Positions 21,685 through 33,986 of a DNA stretch of 64,000 bases are shown piece after piece. The first letter of the stretch is position 1. Every line of letters begins with the position of its first letter. Under the pieces are notes generated by a model. The model was not told the origin of the DNA and ran no database searches. It saw nothing but the letters and a program-made list of their open reading frames with translations. Made by a program: the position numbers and the translations under genes. Origin of the DNA: Prostheceraeus crozeri (Eukaryota > Platyhelminthes > Polycladida > Euryleptidae); contig CAJQUW010005703.1 in the NCBI GenBank assembly GCA_907163375.1, forward strand, positions 558,001-622,000, written 5' to 3'.

Positions 21685-22758
21685 GAACTAGCAAGAAATC
21701 GACAGACGCGCAGATTATCGAGCAAACGAATGTCCGATATGTATTAATATCTCTGGTTTGCTTTGCTCGCAGTGTGGCAGTCTACAACTGCTTTAATGAT
21801 GACTTTGTATTTGCTGCAAAGCACTTTGATCGGAAACGCTTGGAAAAGCTCGCAGTGTGGCTGAGGCCGTAGCATTATTTGTCCAGCAAAATTACACAAT
21901 GGAAACACAGCAGAAAATAAACCAGTATTCAAAAATCGTAAAAACTGGTTTTCGTTTTTTTCTGAAAAAACAGAAAATACCGGCAAAACCGGTAACGGTA
22001 ATACCAGTATTGCAATCCCTAGTGAGGATAAAACCTAATTTCCTTTTCTCTGTTCTTAGAGTGCTGCTGGCTGTGCCATCGCAATTGCGCTTCATAGTAA
22101 ATTGATGCATCAAAGCAATCAAATTTCTTGGATGTTATACTTCGCCGACAGCCTACACTATAAACAGTCGGTGGATTACATATCTCTCAAGTGGCTTTCT
22201 TTAAACTGCATGAGCACCAATGGCAAGTGAGTTGATCCAAAGCTCTCACGGCTATTTTCCTAAAAGAGAAAATTGTGATTGCAGGAATGAGTATTGAGGT
22301 CAACATTATCAACACTGTCAATAAAAAGTGGCGTGGTTTTGAGCACAGACAACTGTCAGAGAAGGCATTTTGTTATTTCGAGAAGGCGTAAACTCTCTCC
22401 ATGAAATATTTAATTGAAATTTCATGCAAAGTGTTGAATTTGAAAGAGAAACGAGATAAATGATAAAAATAGTATCAATACAAGCTTTGAATGTTTTGAC
22501 AGGGATATTGTTGGTTCTATTCAAATTGCTAAGACACAAATAAAGCAGATTTCGAGCATTAGATGTCAAATTTTTCGTTGTGTTTCTTCAAAAAATGCTA
22601 AAATATGTGCGAGCCTCTAAGTGCGGAAAATGTCTTGTTAACATATTTACAAAAATGGCAGTAACTTGCAATAAATGGCAGCGAATCGGCAGATGATCCC
22701 CGTGCGTCCTTGTACAATTGTATATAGCCTACTGTAATTGCTTTATCAAGTACAAACA
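21685..22758. other. Mostly anonymous; possible hAT-like terminus near 21950-22020
   Basis: The run AACCAGTATTC, ACCGGCAAAACCGGTAACGG, AATACCAGTATTGCAATCCC looks like a hAT subterminal and terminal region, but no partner end was found, so no element is called. No genes. Confidence 0.3.
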
Positions 22759-23565
22759 TTGACAACAAAGGTATGTCGCAGTACATTGAATATCCAAAGA
22801 GAATGACAATTATTGAGTCAATAAAATACACCAACACCCTTGATTCCCCGACCGCACTCGCCCGACCTAGGAATCGAACCGAAGTCCGCGGTGGAGACGA
22901 GCTCGCACCTTCTTCACTAGGCCACGCTGACGGTTCAAAAGCAATGCGAGTGAAGGCAGAAGTCATCTCTAAGTGATATTGTCTTTACATTATTGTCCTA
23001 TTATTGTTGACAGAATGCTATCAGCATTCATGTTGTAGCGAAACAGCATATCAGTATGTCATCCGACTACGTCACAGTGTAGATTGACAACAAAGGTCTG
23101 TCGTAGTTCATTGAATATCTAAAGAGAATGACAGCTATTAAGTCAATACAGGACACCAACACCCTCGATTGCCGGTGGCGTTCTGTCAATAATAATAGGA
23201 CAATATGCTGTCGATATCACTTAGAGATGACTTCTGCCTTCACTTGCATTCCTTTTGAACCGTCAGCGTGGCCTAGTGAAGAAGGTGCGAGCTCGTCTCC
23301 ACCGCGGACTTCGGTTCGATTCCTGTGTCAGGTGAGTGCAGTCAGCGTGGCCTAGTGAAGAAGGTACGAGCTCGTCTCCACCGCGGACTTCGGTTCGATT
23401 CCTATGTCAGGTGAGTGTAGTCATCGTGGCCTAGTGAAGAAGGTGCGAGCTCGTCTCCACCGCGGACTCCGGTTCGATTCCTGTGTCGGGCGAGTGCGGT
23501 CGGGGAATCAAGGGTGTTGGTGTCTTGTATTGACTTAATATTTGTCATTCTCATTAGATATTCAA
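22759..23565. mobile_element. Long-TIR element carrying tRNA-like modules (inverted dimer, three TIR copies)
   Basis: Terminal sequence ~60-87 bp long (TTGACAACAAAGGT..., ...TCAATAAAATACACCAACAC) occurs at 22759, again at 23084, and inverted at about 23505-23565. Between the ends are tRNA-like modules: one on the minus strand (about 22845-22935) and three in tandem on the plus strand (23262-23500). Each has a box A-like GTGGCCTAGTGAAGAAGG and a box B-like CGGTTCGATTCCT. An internal block (GAGATGACTTCTGCCTTCAC and its complement) is present in both orientations. Related copies lie at 28930-29095 and 30460-30951. No coding capacity. Confidence 0.75.
23262..23500 (+). repeat. Three tandem 79 bp tRNA-like units
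   Basis: Units start at 23262, 23341 and 23420, each beginning GTCA(G/T)CGTGGCCTAGTGAAG and containing GGTTCGATTCCT. Unit-to-unit differences are few. The third unit runs into the right terminal repeat (GTGCGGTCGGGGAATC). The single-copy state at 30780-30862 indicates the triplication is local. Confidence 0.85.
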
Positions 23566-24757
23566 GTATAAACATGTTTTTATTGTTCTATAGTCAAGTG
23601 AACTTCTATTATAACCTGTCGTTTCTTGCAATTAATTTCTCTTTTTTAATATCTGTTACAAAATTCACCAAAATTATTTGACTGCAATATCTTATCACAG
23701 TGCAAAATGATGATTGCTATGATCGGCGGCAACATGCGCGAATTACTGACAACAGGAATATCTATGTTCATTGTCCATCCACTTTCCCTGCTCCAAGCTA
23801 TCGAATAATGCAGAAATTGAGTACTTTGAAGAGGCATACCTTTGAGAAGTAAACAGAAGCCCATGATGTACATCTTCTACTGTTAAAATTTCATTTAAGT
23901 AATGGAGATACCATAGAAATCCGACACTTTTCGCTTTGAGTACGTAAGTAGACAATGTAGCATTACATCGCGGAAACTTGTGCCCGCAAAATCTACGATA
24001 CAATGATATTGTATGCTGCTCTCAAGAAGTCTGTGGATATTACAATCTTTAATTACTGTTAGTAATCGATAAATGATCAAATGTAGAAATTTTTTATTGA
24101 TATTTTATTGAAGTCTATGAAAGTTTGCTGTCTCGATAGAAGGTAAATCGTTTAAAGCATGAAGGTCTTATGAATCTATGAATCTATGTATTCTTACAAT
24201 CTTCTTTATGATCGTCTATCTTTAATATGTATTATTTGTATCTTCTTATTCCTACAATCTGAATTCTGAATCTATGAATGTTTACAATCTGAACAGATTT
24301 GAAATTCAGATTTCTATCTAAAAATAATTTGAAATATCCATTTACCAATTTATTTATTAATGGATTCGCAAGCTGAAGTGGCGGACGATCGCTGATGGCT
24401 ATCTGGTACGTTGAGAAAGTTATGAGAATTTGGCAGGCATGAAATGGTGCTCTTTTGGCCTCCAATGCCTGGCAATAATGCATTTCAAACTCATTTATGT
24501 GACCTCTAAAGGCATCGAGAGTGACACAAAATATCAGTTTTTGTTTATTGTCAATTCAGCCAATCATTTAGGCAACGATCTGGGTCAATGTAGCTAGATC
24601 TTTAGAGGACTTAGAAGAATTTAGAAGAATTCCACTGTCAACCCCTGGAACCCGCCATCGCGGAGTCACTGTTATCATGACAACGCATGTCCATGATGCC
24701 CTACTGCTCTCAATATCCATGTCTATTCCAGTCCTTTATTATTACTGAGGTCGCATT
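23566..24757. other. No recognised feature
   Basis: AT-rich, with scattered short open frames lacking any family resemblance. No RNA gene seen. Confidence 0.45.
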
Positions 24758-25604
24758 CATAATTAATTCATAACAGGTAGATTGTCGATTCAAAAACTGT
24801 CTGCCTAGTATGAAAATTTTTTGTATCAAAACATTTAGTTTTTTGCAGAGATAACGTTCCTACGGTATAAAAATATTTGAACAGTTTTTAAAAAGTTAAA
24901 TTTTTTAAATTTATCTACTACCGACATGAAGCCACTTTATAAGTAGTATGGAAAAGTTGGATATCAAAAGGAATGAATAGTTTGCTAATAGACATTTTAA
25001 TTAACCGGAAATTATTCTGATTATCAAGAGAATTTCATGAACCGCATTATAATGGAAGTCTTCATGAAAAAGTCGATATCTTATTGTGCTTTTTTGGCTG
25101 AAATTTCAAGTGTTTAATTCAATTTTCATCGGGATGATTTTCTGATTCACTAAATTTGTTTCATTTCTTGAATCTGAATGGTTATGTGAAACCCATTTAC
25201 ATCTTTTAAAGTTAATTGAAATCATTGCCTTTGATTATGTGATTTTGCTCTACCAGTGGCAGATTGCCTGTGATATGATCACTCTTAAGAAAATACTCAT
25301 GAGGTTGAGCATGAAGGTATTAGCAACCCATTGAATTGCTAATTTAACAAACATTACCTCTCCAAGGCTGTCATGACACGGAGGATCTGCAAAGTACTAT
25401 CATTCATTCTGCATTTACCATCATGATCAGTAAATTCCGTGGTTATGTCTTAAAAACTGCAAAAATTTGTATATCTCACATTTGTAGACAATACCCAACT
25501 GTGTTCACCTCGAGTTCATTTAATAAAATCGAAAATGTCTACACATTGAAGATTTAACAAATGCTGATTTGCTACTCTGCCTAATAGTCTACACTTACTC
25601 TATG
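24758..25604 (-). mobile_element. hAT-like MITE, copy D, perfect 8 bp TSD
   Basis: 847 bp copy of the 1211-2045 family in reverse orientation, starting CATAATTAATT and ending CTTACTCTATG. Both sides carry GTCGCATT (24750-24757 and 25605-25612), an exact 8 bp duplication. The sequence has diverged internally. Confidence 0.8.
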
Positions 25605-25612
25605 GTCGCATT

Positions 25613-26250
25613 TCTGTGGGAGTTGCCACAATCAAAATTTTTAGCGAGTTATATGACACTCTGTTTCTAAAGTTTGCTCTGCTTGCGTGGATTTCAGTAT
25701 GTCAGATGAAAGTAATTTCAGACAGAAATCCAAAAATTCATCACAGCTTTCATTTCCGCATTACGTCTTGAGAAGTTTGTCTGACTTTCTCATAATGTGA
25801 CCATTTCATGACAAATATTTGATGTAAATCAAATCTTCTTGCTTTATTGACTTAAGAGGGCAACTTCCGGATGTTGTGCAAATTCTAGAAGTAATCTTGT
25901 GCAAGAATCGTCTACATTCCACTCAACTGACATTAGGTTTGCTGTCCTTTATGGAAGACGATTCTTCTCTCTTACTTGCACTTTCATAACCTCTTCGTTT
26001 ACGTCCTCAAACAGAGACGTTTTTATGGCAACAAGGACAGATAAATAGATAAGAAATCATTTACTACAAAAACAACTGCCTAATCTTGCATTACTTGTGT
26101 CTTATCTTACTCAACAAAATATTTGGTTGGAGACTGAGGTAATCGGGCAAATAGTTATTTTGTATGTTGTTCCGCTTCAGTAAATAAGTTATTGAGTCCA
26201 GATGAAAAGTCAGCCAAGTGTCAGAGTGAGAAAGCTGCAATGTACTCCAA
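25613..26250. other. No recognised feature
   Basis: Anonymous sequence. Slightly less AT-rich toward 26250. No convincing gene. Confidence 0.4.
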
Positions 26251-26253
26251 GAT

Positions 26254-26370
26254 GGCGTCTAGCGATTCTAACGGCGATCTAACGTGGCAAAAATACAATC
26301 GCCGACGGTTACAAGCTTCGCTGCTGGGCCGGCACCGTCGTCAGCACAACGTCTGGGAGCAACGTTGACT
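26254..26370 (+). other. Possible short coding start in a GC-richer patch (doubtful)
   Basis: An ATG in good context (CCAAGATGGCGTCTAGCGAT) opens ~38 codons (MASSDSNGDLTWQKYNRRRL and on) before TGA. It could be a first exon, or it could be part of the minus-strand Penelope remnant next to it. There is no homology support. Confidence 0.12.
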
Positions 26371-26439
26371 TTTTCTAGTGGGATAACGATTCAAATAGGT
26401 CTGTCAAGAAACACAGGCGTCCAATCACGCTACTTATCT

Positions 26440-26985
26440 TTAACTAAAAAAGTGCAGGAAAAACTCCCCAAAGGTTACGGTCGTCGATGTATTGAAATTA
26501 AATTAATACAAGACAGATCTTCGGCGTCCAGCGCCTTCGGTGGTCGATCTTGCAATAAAACACGCTACGAGGCAAGCAAGCCGTGTGAAGATATATGAAG
26601 AATGAGTGATATTAAGAAATGTGCTGGCTGTATGAATGCATGTCTAATTGTGACGTCAGATTGTAGTGTGGAAGTTCGTATTTCCTGTTTATTGTAGGTT
26701 TCAAGTGTGTGATTGTCTTTGCTTCTGCTATTGTTGTGGCTCGTGTGTTGAACAGTTTACTAATGAGACCGACCTGAAAATTTCCGATGCTGCCCTCTCC
26801 GTTGTGTTTGTCTAAGATGTTGATGCAAAGCGCTGCTATTACTTTTATTCACAATTGCTCTCATATGTTCATAGTGTCTCGTTTTCAACATCCTCGCTGT
26901 TTTACCAATATAAAAAGTCTCCACAATGAACACATACGTATTGTTAAATCACAAAGCGTTCTCTACAAGTAAATTTAGTATTTAC
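26440..26985 (-). pseudogene. Penelope-like element remnant: GIY-YIG domain and 3' end
   Basis: Reading the minus strand from ~26975: ENAL, stop, FNNTYVFIVETFYIGKTARM, then LKTRHYEHMRAIVNKSNSSA and LHQHLRQTQ. A second frame gives RATTIAEAKTITHLKPTINR and KYELP. The order fits the GIY-YIG nuclease of PLEs: the YIGKT half of the motif, the Arg/His helix and the conserved Glu in the EAKTI helix. Farther on, at 26510-26540 (minus), the sequence GAAGGCGCTGGACGCCGAAG is a short GGCG/CGCC hairpin, like the hairpin 3' of the ORF in the PLE copies at 35540 and 43940. Stops and frameshifts mark it as dead. The RT domain was not found nearby. Confidence 0.7.
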
Positions 26986-27114
26986 CAAGTCTTACTCATA
27001 CGTACTCAGGCGTACTCATTAAATTTACCGGTAAACCATACTTTTTAATCAATTTATTGACTTTGCGGTTACAGCGATTAGTTACATATGGGAGCTTGAA
27101 ATTCATATTCTTTT

Positions 27115-27425
27115 CTTGACGGGTTTTATTTACTTTATTTGACTTTCTAATTTTTTATCTTTCTAATTTTGATCTCCTTCTTATTCTACTTATCTTTCGC
27201 ATTTGATTTCTTCTTTCTTTATAAATTTTATTAATCTCATTATTCTTTCTTTATTTGCCTCCCTACTTCCCTTTTTCTGCATTCTCTTTTTTCTCCATCT
27301 GTTTTCTTCTTTTCTTATCCTTCAAACTTTCTTACTCGTGTTCTTTTTTCCTTCTAATTTCTACTTTGTTTCTGCCTCCGACATCTCACTCGTTTATTTT
27401 CCTCTTTTCTAATCTTTTTCGCCTA
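27115..27425 (+). repeat. Polypyrimidine (TTC/TTT-rich) tract
   Basis: About 300 bases almost exclusively T and C on the plus strand. The two overlapping Phe/Leu/Ser-rich frames here (27203-27461) are composition artefacts. Confidence 0.75.
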
Positions 27426-28929
27426 GTCATAAATTTCACTTCACCATTTTCCCGGGAATGAATTAAATCGGTTTTTCTTTAATGATGAAAAGTTTGTGGA
27501 TATTCAGATCATGTCATGCAAGTACAAAGTGGGGATTTTTAACCATAAATTAGAGACCATATCAAAACTAGTCCTATCTCATTGTATTTAAACATGTATT
27601 TTAGCTTAATAGGAACATGATTACTAGAATAATTAAATATTGAGTTCTATCCTCAGTTGAAAAATGGAAACAGACCTGAATAACTGCCATTTCATCCAAT
27701 ATCAGGAATCATCAGCAGGCCTAGTTCACATCTATCTCTCAACATCGACACAACTCCCTAGTAACAAAGTTGCAGCCATGCCCGCTTCATTTAAGATTTG
27801 CAATTAGTAAGTTAGCAAAATTTCAACGAGCATTCATTAAATATCTCTTTAAGCACACAACTGGTAAATCGTCCAAGTTAGTGCTCCTCTAGTAATTAAT
27901 AAATGATGCTTTTTCAAGCACAATGTAGGTGAATAGTTTGATATTAAGTTGCATTTTCAGTAGAAAAATGAGAACAGACTAGTGACACTAGTATTATTTT
28001 ATTCTCTGTTGTAGATTAGCTCCATTGTTTGATTGAGGTTTTTGCTAATTTCACGGAATCATTGTTTTCCACGTGCGTTCATCGGGTCTCATTGTTTACC
28101 ACCGATTTAGTATTACATAATAATGAACGGAATGTTTGCTGCCATTGAGCCAATGAATAGAACGCTATGCACCTATGAATAAAGACATGATTGTGAACGA
28201 CGGCAAGGCACAAATATACAGACGAGAGTCGGAAGCAAATGGTGTCGAATCGAACCTTCAATGTACAAAGAAGTGACATATAAGGTTGATTGCGAATTCA
28301 GTAACTTGACTTAAACTGTTATTACAGACCATCAAATGTTATTATTGTGACTGCAGTAACTATGACATTTCGAATAAAAATAATTTGTTTCTTTGTTCTC
28401 ATGATTTTTATTTTGGGGCTGTTAGAAAGTAACCTATGTTGCTATTCTCACATGCAATCAGTAAAATGCTGTCACTTAATCAATCAACCCTTGATTATTA
28501 TCAAAGCTGTGCGCTAGCCGCATCTGTTCGCACCGTTGCACCGATGCTGTACCAAAAATTTTGAAAAGGTGGCATTATCAAATAGCTTGCAGATTATCCT
28601 GAAATTATCCTAGCCGATTAAATTAAATTAGATTTGATATCCTGAAGGCAGGGTTTCGATCTTTCATTATAAATGATCATTTTTTCTAGATGTAATGCAA
28701 ATTTTATAGAGTAGGCCTACAGTTAGGAAAATTCTAATAATGCTAACGCTTTTGATGGATATTTGCTCAGGTCTTTTTTAATTTTACTTTGTTACATGTT
28801 ACTCTGAACACCTGCTCGTCTCTAGAACCGGTGCGTGCACCGCGCACAGCCCTAATTATTATTGCATCAAGAAATAATTGCAAGCATTTAAATTATTTAT
28901 AGATTGAAAAGTAAGATGTAACTGTTCAA
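27426..28929. other. No recognised feature
   Basis: AT-rich anonymous sequence. I saw no gene, RNA or clear repeat. Confidence 0.45.
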
Positions 28930-29095
28930 CTTAAATATCTGAAGAGAATGACAACTATTAAGTCAATAAAAGACATCAACATCCTTGATTCCCCGACCAC
29001 ACTCGCCCGACCTAGGAATCGAACCGAAGTCCACGGTGGAGATGAGCTCGCACCTTCTTCACTAGGCCACGCTGACGGTTCAAAACACGGAATTA
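28930..29095 (-). mobile_element. Partial tRNA-module long-TIR element
   Basis: Contains one terminal repeat (AAATATCTGAAGAGAATGAC ... CAACATCCTTGATT) joined to one minus-strand tRNA-like module (complement of GTGGCCTAGTGAAGAAGG and TCGGTTCGATTCCTAGG), ending at GGTTCAAAAC. The other half is missing. Confidence 0.7.
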
Positions 29096-30351
29096 GACAG
29101 GTCGTCTCTTCTTCTGTTTGACTAGAAAGGAAACATTGGAACATGCAATGCCTATGAAATGGCACAATCTGCTGACATAACACCACAGTAGCGGTCAATT
29201 CACGTCATTTACACCACAGTTTTCTTACAGCTGTCGGTAGAAACTGTGGAATAAAATGTCATACACCGACAGTTTTAATCATAGAAATCTGATTGATTTC
29301 AAGGATTAAGTTCCATAGCGAAGACGTTTCTGCTTTTCTGTGTTGAAGAACGAGTTTATTAAAATACCACCGGCGACACTGATGCAGTTGCTGAGATATC
29401 TATGATTTTGACGACCGTCCGTGGACCTCTTACAGCGTTGATATTTTTCGGACTGAAATACATATGTATATAACAGCATTCGTGTGCTGGCTATTACTGG
29501 AGGGTTGATCACACAGAAAGATAGCTATTGTTTGTCGACCATTATTGTGTTCAGCAGACGCTTATTGTGAATATAATAAACGGCTAAATGCGTACATGGT
29601 ACTTAATTATAGCTTAACTTCGTATAGAATTGTTCGATTTCAAAGCTATACCATTGAAGCATTGAATTCACTGTCACTAGGCCCATTGTCTATCAATCAG
29701 CAAGATAAACTTATGGCTAAGTGTTATAATGATGACTTAATATTCTAAAATCTTGGTGAAATTACATGAATTGCTAGATTTCTATGTCAGACAATAGAGA
29801 ATATAGTTGAATGTGGAGTGCGTATAACACTAGACGGTAGCATAGTCACTAGACGGTGGTTATCTACTCACATTCATTCGCTACCAATTTCACTAGCATC
29901 ACATAGCATGTAGAATAGATATTGGTATCATTAAACGGTAGTTATCTACTCACTTTTCATGTAAAATGACCATCAAAGCTGTCGTCTTCTGTTGTGTCAC
30001 ATGAAATGTGAGGGTAAGGAACTGCGGTGTAATTCCGTTACACCATAGCAATCGAACAATGAGCAGCCAGTTTAACATTAAACACGTAAAATTGTCTGAA
30101 GTTTCAGTGACAGTTATCAACTGGATCACGCAGCAAAGAGACACGTTCTACAAAGAATTTTGTGGACGTTTTTTCGTGCGCCTGCTAACTTTTTCTGAAA
30201 TGATCGGAGGGCCCAACATTATCGAGAAAACGTTTGCACAATGATCTGAATTCTTCGAATCTGAAGGAGTCGTGGCGATCGGAGCATTTTAAAGGAATTC
30301 AGAGCAATCCGCAAGCGACGCACGACTATTTTTCCTATCTCTGCAAGGTAT
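29096..30351. other. No recognised feature
   Basis: Small open frames only. A weak inverted motif near 29215-29270 (CACAGTTTTC, GTCGGTA/CACCGACAG) was noticed but not called. Confidence 0.4.
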
Positions 30352-30459
30352 TAAGAAATTCTTTTTGCCCACTTAATAAGTTCCTTCATGTGCCATTGTT
30401 TTGAATCAGTTTGCACTTCTAGCAAAGTGATGCGGTTAAACAATTTTATTCTGTGGTAC
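30352..30459 (+). repeat. Dispersed repeat shared with 12468-12560
   Basis: See 12468-12560. Here it directly precedes the long-TIR element. Confidence 0.5.
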
Positions 30460-30951
30460 AAAAGGAATGCGAGTGAAGTCAGAAGTCATCTCCAAGTGAT
30501 TTCGATAGCTTATTGTCCTATTATTATTAACAGAACTCTACCAGCGTTCATATTGTAGCGAGACAGCATATCAGCATGTCATGCGACTACGTCACAGTGT
30601 AGATTGACAACAAAGGTCTGTCGCAGAACATTGAATATCCAAAGAGAATGACAATTTTTGAGTCAATAAAATGCACCAACACCCTTGATTGCCGGTGGCG
30701 TTCTGTCAATAACAATAGGACAATGTGCGGTCGATATCACTTGGAGATGACTTCTGCCTTCACTTGCATTCCTTTTGAACCGTCAGCGTGGCCTAGTGAA
30801 GAAGGTGCGAGCTCGTCTCCACCGCGGACTTCGGTTCGATTCCTGTGTCGGGCGAGTGCGGTCGGGGAATCAAGGGTGTTGGTGTCTTGTATTGACTTAA
30901 TAGTTGTCATTCTTTTTGGATATTCAATGAACTACGACAGACATTTGTTAT
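30460..30951 (+). mobile_element. tRNA-module long-TIR element, best single copy
   Basis: The core is 30604-30951. The left terminal repeat (30604-30690) and right terminal repeat (about 30864-30951) are inverted complements over ~87 bp. Between them are ~90 bases with GAGATGACTTCTGCCTTCAC and one tRNA-like module (about 30780-30862). The 144 bases in front (30460-30603) are the same as the block joining the two halves of the dimer at 22940-23083, so the longer unit is also shared. No coding capacity. Confidence 0.75.
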
Positions 30952-33115
30952 TTATGTTCAACCTGTACTTTATCTTTAAACGTTCACCATTTATTAAACG
31001 TGTACTTCTCACCAGGTAGCTTTCATTCATAAATGCTGATAGTGAACTCAGAAATCTAAGCTAAATCATCATCTTTTTGCAATCATTTTGTATTCTAATT
31101 TAAGAATAATGAAGCTTAGTTACTCAAGTTTCTGCCATATCACTCGCGATATACACTTTAGATTTGAAAGTGATATATTTTCCTTCAACAATATGAACCA
31201 CTATAATCCCTTTATCTAAATTCGATGCTTCTATTGATGTAAATGATACGCCCACATACTGAAACTATTTTTATCATTCATTTTGCTCTTCTGTAGCACT
31301 GCCAATTTCAAATTGGCAAAATGCGGAATATAGCTGCACAGTTGGGACGCAAATTTGTACTGTAGGGTCTTTATACGGACAGTGTCGAATATTTTTTTAC
31401 TTGTAGACTTTTTGTTTTCTTAGTTAATGAGACTAGATAATTGATCAGTGCTTTAATGGTTATTTCAGATGATATTAACCCATTCATGCTGGCACTCAGA
31501 CTTTCCCGGGTTTCTGAAAATTTTCTGTTTTATAATTAGTCAGTCAAATGACTGCCATATAGCAGTAGTAGTAGTGAAGTGTATATATTTCATGAAAAAT
31601 AAAAATCATTCAATAAAAATGCTAATACAAATAACGGAGAGTAAAGTGTGACATTTACATACAAATAAAGTTGCAGTTACTCAAGAGTTCAATCTCAGCG
31701 TTGGAAGGACATATTGTAGTCAAGACAAGCTTTTATAAAAAATGCGTTGCTTCTTCTAGCGGTGCGAAAAGCGTCTATTGCAGAGTGTTTTGAAAAATGT
31801 AGACGACGAGGAACAATTTCTCTAAAAGGATGAAGTGGGTTTTCACAATTCAGCAAAAAAGAAAAAAATTAACTTGCTGAACAGGTCATCAATATCGCAC
31901 AATATGTTACACTTACATTTGAATCCGCAGATAATATGATGAGCACGTTTCGTAATGCGACGAATCCTACCTAGGTTGTACACTTTGAGTTCGGTGACAA
32001 GAAATAGGAGCAGCACACGTTAACACAGATGAGATAATCGCGCTCTATACTTCAACAAGCTGACTTTTAGATAGATACAGTTTTAGTCATATGTGAGAAA
32101 CACTGTTTCCTGTTATCATTTGGATGTCTAATTTTAGTCTTTATTTTCATTTAGATTCAAAACTCATACAAGCGCATATCAAGAGGAAACTGGTGGTTCG
32201 AACGGCTTTTAAATCGTCTAGTTCTACAGTGCAAGGGGTGCTTTTCTCTCTATAATTGTGAAAGTGCATATAATAGACAAATGACGATAATACTAACGCT
32301 TGATATAAATTCAAGTGTTTAATTCACAGCATCTTTGGTCCTTCATTTTCACTTTTATTCTGAAACAATGATAAAAATAGAACTTGATGAATAAGTCTCC
32401 CATCAGTTTGTTCCTTTTGCTACAATCGTATCAGCAATCAAAAGTCAAACATAATTGCACAAATGTTTGCAAAATCACTATTTCTATGGAACATCAGGAA
32501 ATGAAATTTTGCTTCGAAAATCAAACCTGGGGATAATTTTTACGACCGGATACAAACAGAACACAGCGAATTTACCGTTCGTGATAAACCTCTTTAGAAT
32601 ATGACAATGTGCCCGTTTGTGAGATTTGTTCTTTCATTTGCTATCACCTCTGATGTCAGTAATGCCCCACAGAAAGTTTCTCTCTCTCTCTATTTTATGA
32701 TGAGTAATTATTATGAGTGAATGATAAGGAATATTTCATTCAATAAATGATCGGGGATTGACAGGCCGCAAAACCCGGGTCTCCTCGATCTTCAAAAATT
32801 AATTTTTCTTATTGCCGACCACAGCGTGAGTGGCACGAGGGAGGGCAGTAAACCTTATCCCCCTATTTCGCTCTCTCTCTCTTTTTGTAGACAGGTGAAA
32901 TCCATTGAATTGTATTGACACAAGAATACACGTGACTGTGTAATTATGTATATAATTATATACTGTCATTATCAATTGTCACTAATCGCTACTGTTTAAT
33001 TTTGTAAGTAATTACCAGCTGTCATTATCATTACTATTTGTTACCATCATCATCGACACTTGCCAACGATAACCTGTAATTGGATATCGGAAAATAAAGT
33101 TCATGATTCATAGTT
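30952..33115. other. No recognised genes; short CT runs and a possible LINE-like 3' UTR
   Basis: CT microsatellites at about 32676-32690 and 32871-32884. Sequence 32885-33115 ends ATCGGAAAATAAAGTTCATG, which resembles a retroelement 3' end but has no coding part. The rest is anonymous. Confidence 0.4.
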
Positions 33116-33128
33116 TCTCTCTCTCTCA

Positions 33129-33986
33129 CTCGCATTCTTAGAAAATCGCTTTATGCGTGTCAAATGGAATAACATTACTTCGGAATGGAGACGAATCACA
33201 AGCGGCGTTCCACAGGGAAGTATCATGGGCCCGATTCTCTTCTCCATGGTAGTTGACAGTTTCCAATCAGTTCTGGATAACACTGTTGTCATCAAATATG
33301 CGGACGACATCAGTCTAATTCATTGTATTCGCAAATATGAAGATGACAGGCTGCAGGATGAGTGGAATAATTGCGTCACATGGTCTTCACGAAATCGTCT
33401 TCCTATCAACATCTCTAAAAGCAAGATTCTTGACATTGTTACAAAAAGGAACTTTGATGTGCATCCGGTGATCTCTGCTGAGGGCTATGCCATACCTTTA
33501 GCTTCAGAGCTGACTCTTCTCGGCTTATCTATCACCCCGGATTTGAAGTGGTCAACTCATGTCAATAAAGTAATTACTAAAGCTTGCCAACGGATTTACA
33601 TCGTGAGGAACTTACACAGAGGCAACTGTCCACCAACTGTCATTTGTCAAGCATACGCCGCGTTCATTAGATCTATACTTTTGTACGCATACCCAGCCTT
33701 CTGCAATTTGACAAAGCAACTGAAAGATAAATTCGTGCTCCTCGAACGACGGGTATCTCGGATTATTGGCAAGGATGATGTGACGTTTCAGCCCATCATG
33801 ACTGTGGCCGATCGGACGTGTTTCAGGCTCTTTTCAAAAATTGAATCTGATGAACTTCATCCTCTGAGAGACATGTTCCTTCAACGACAATGTCGCAGAA
33901 CCAGAGATAAATCCACCCTCAGACCACCCAAAACAAGGACGAAACGGTTCGGAGAGTCCTTCATTAAATATTGCCATGAGATATGA
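33129..33986 (+). pseudogene. CR1-like non-LTR reverse transcriptase, 3' half, open frame
   Basis: An uninterrupted frame begins right after a CT microsatellite (LENRFMRVKWNNITSEW) and continues with RT motif 4 SGVPQGSIMGPILFS, the catalytic YADD in IKYADDISLIH, then NISKSKI, LGLSITPDLKWSTHVN and a thumb/connection region, ending FGESFIKYCHEI. It corresponds to RT domains 3-7 and the C-terminus. The endonuclease and fingers are missing, so the copy is 5'-truncated, the normal fate of target-primed reverse transcription. The first ATG (33153) is not a true start. It resembles the fragment at 4802-9449 in the C-terminal Arg-rich end. Confidence 0.88.

Noticed and set aside
21950-22020. Complete hAT element
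   Set aside because: Only one hAT-like terminus was seen; no opposite end or target duplication was found.
23262-23500. Cluster of three functional tRNA genes
   Set aside because: Box A and B resemblance is present, but acceptor and anticodon stems cannot be formed in a standard way, and the unit lies inside a repeated mobile element.
27203-27461. Two Phe/Leu-rich frames resembling membrane proteins
   Set aside because: They read through a T/C-only tract, so hydrophobicity is a composition effect.
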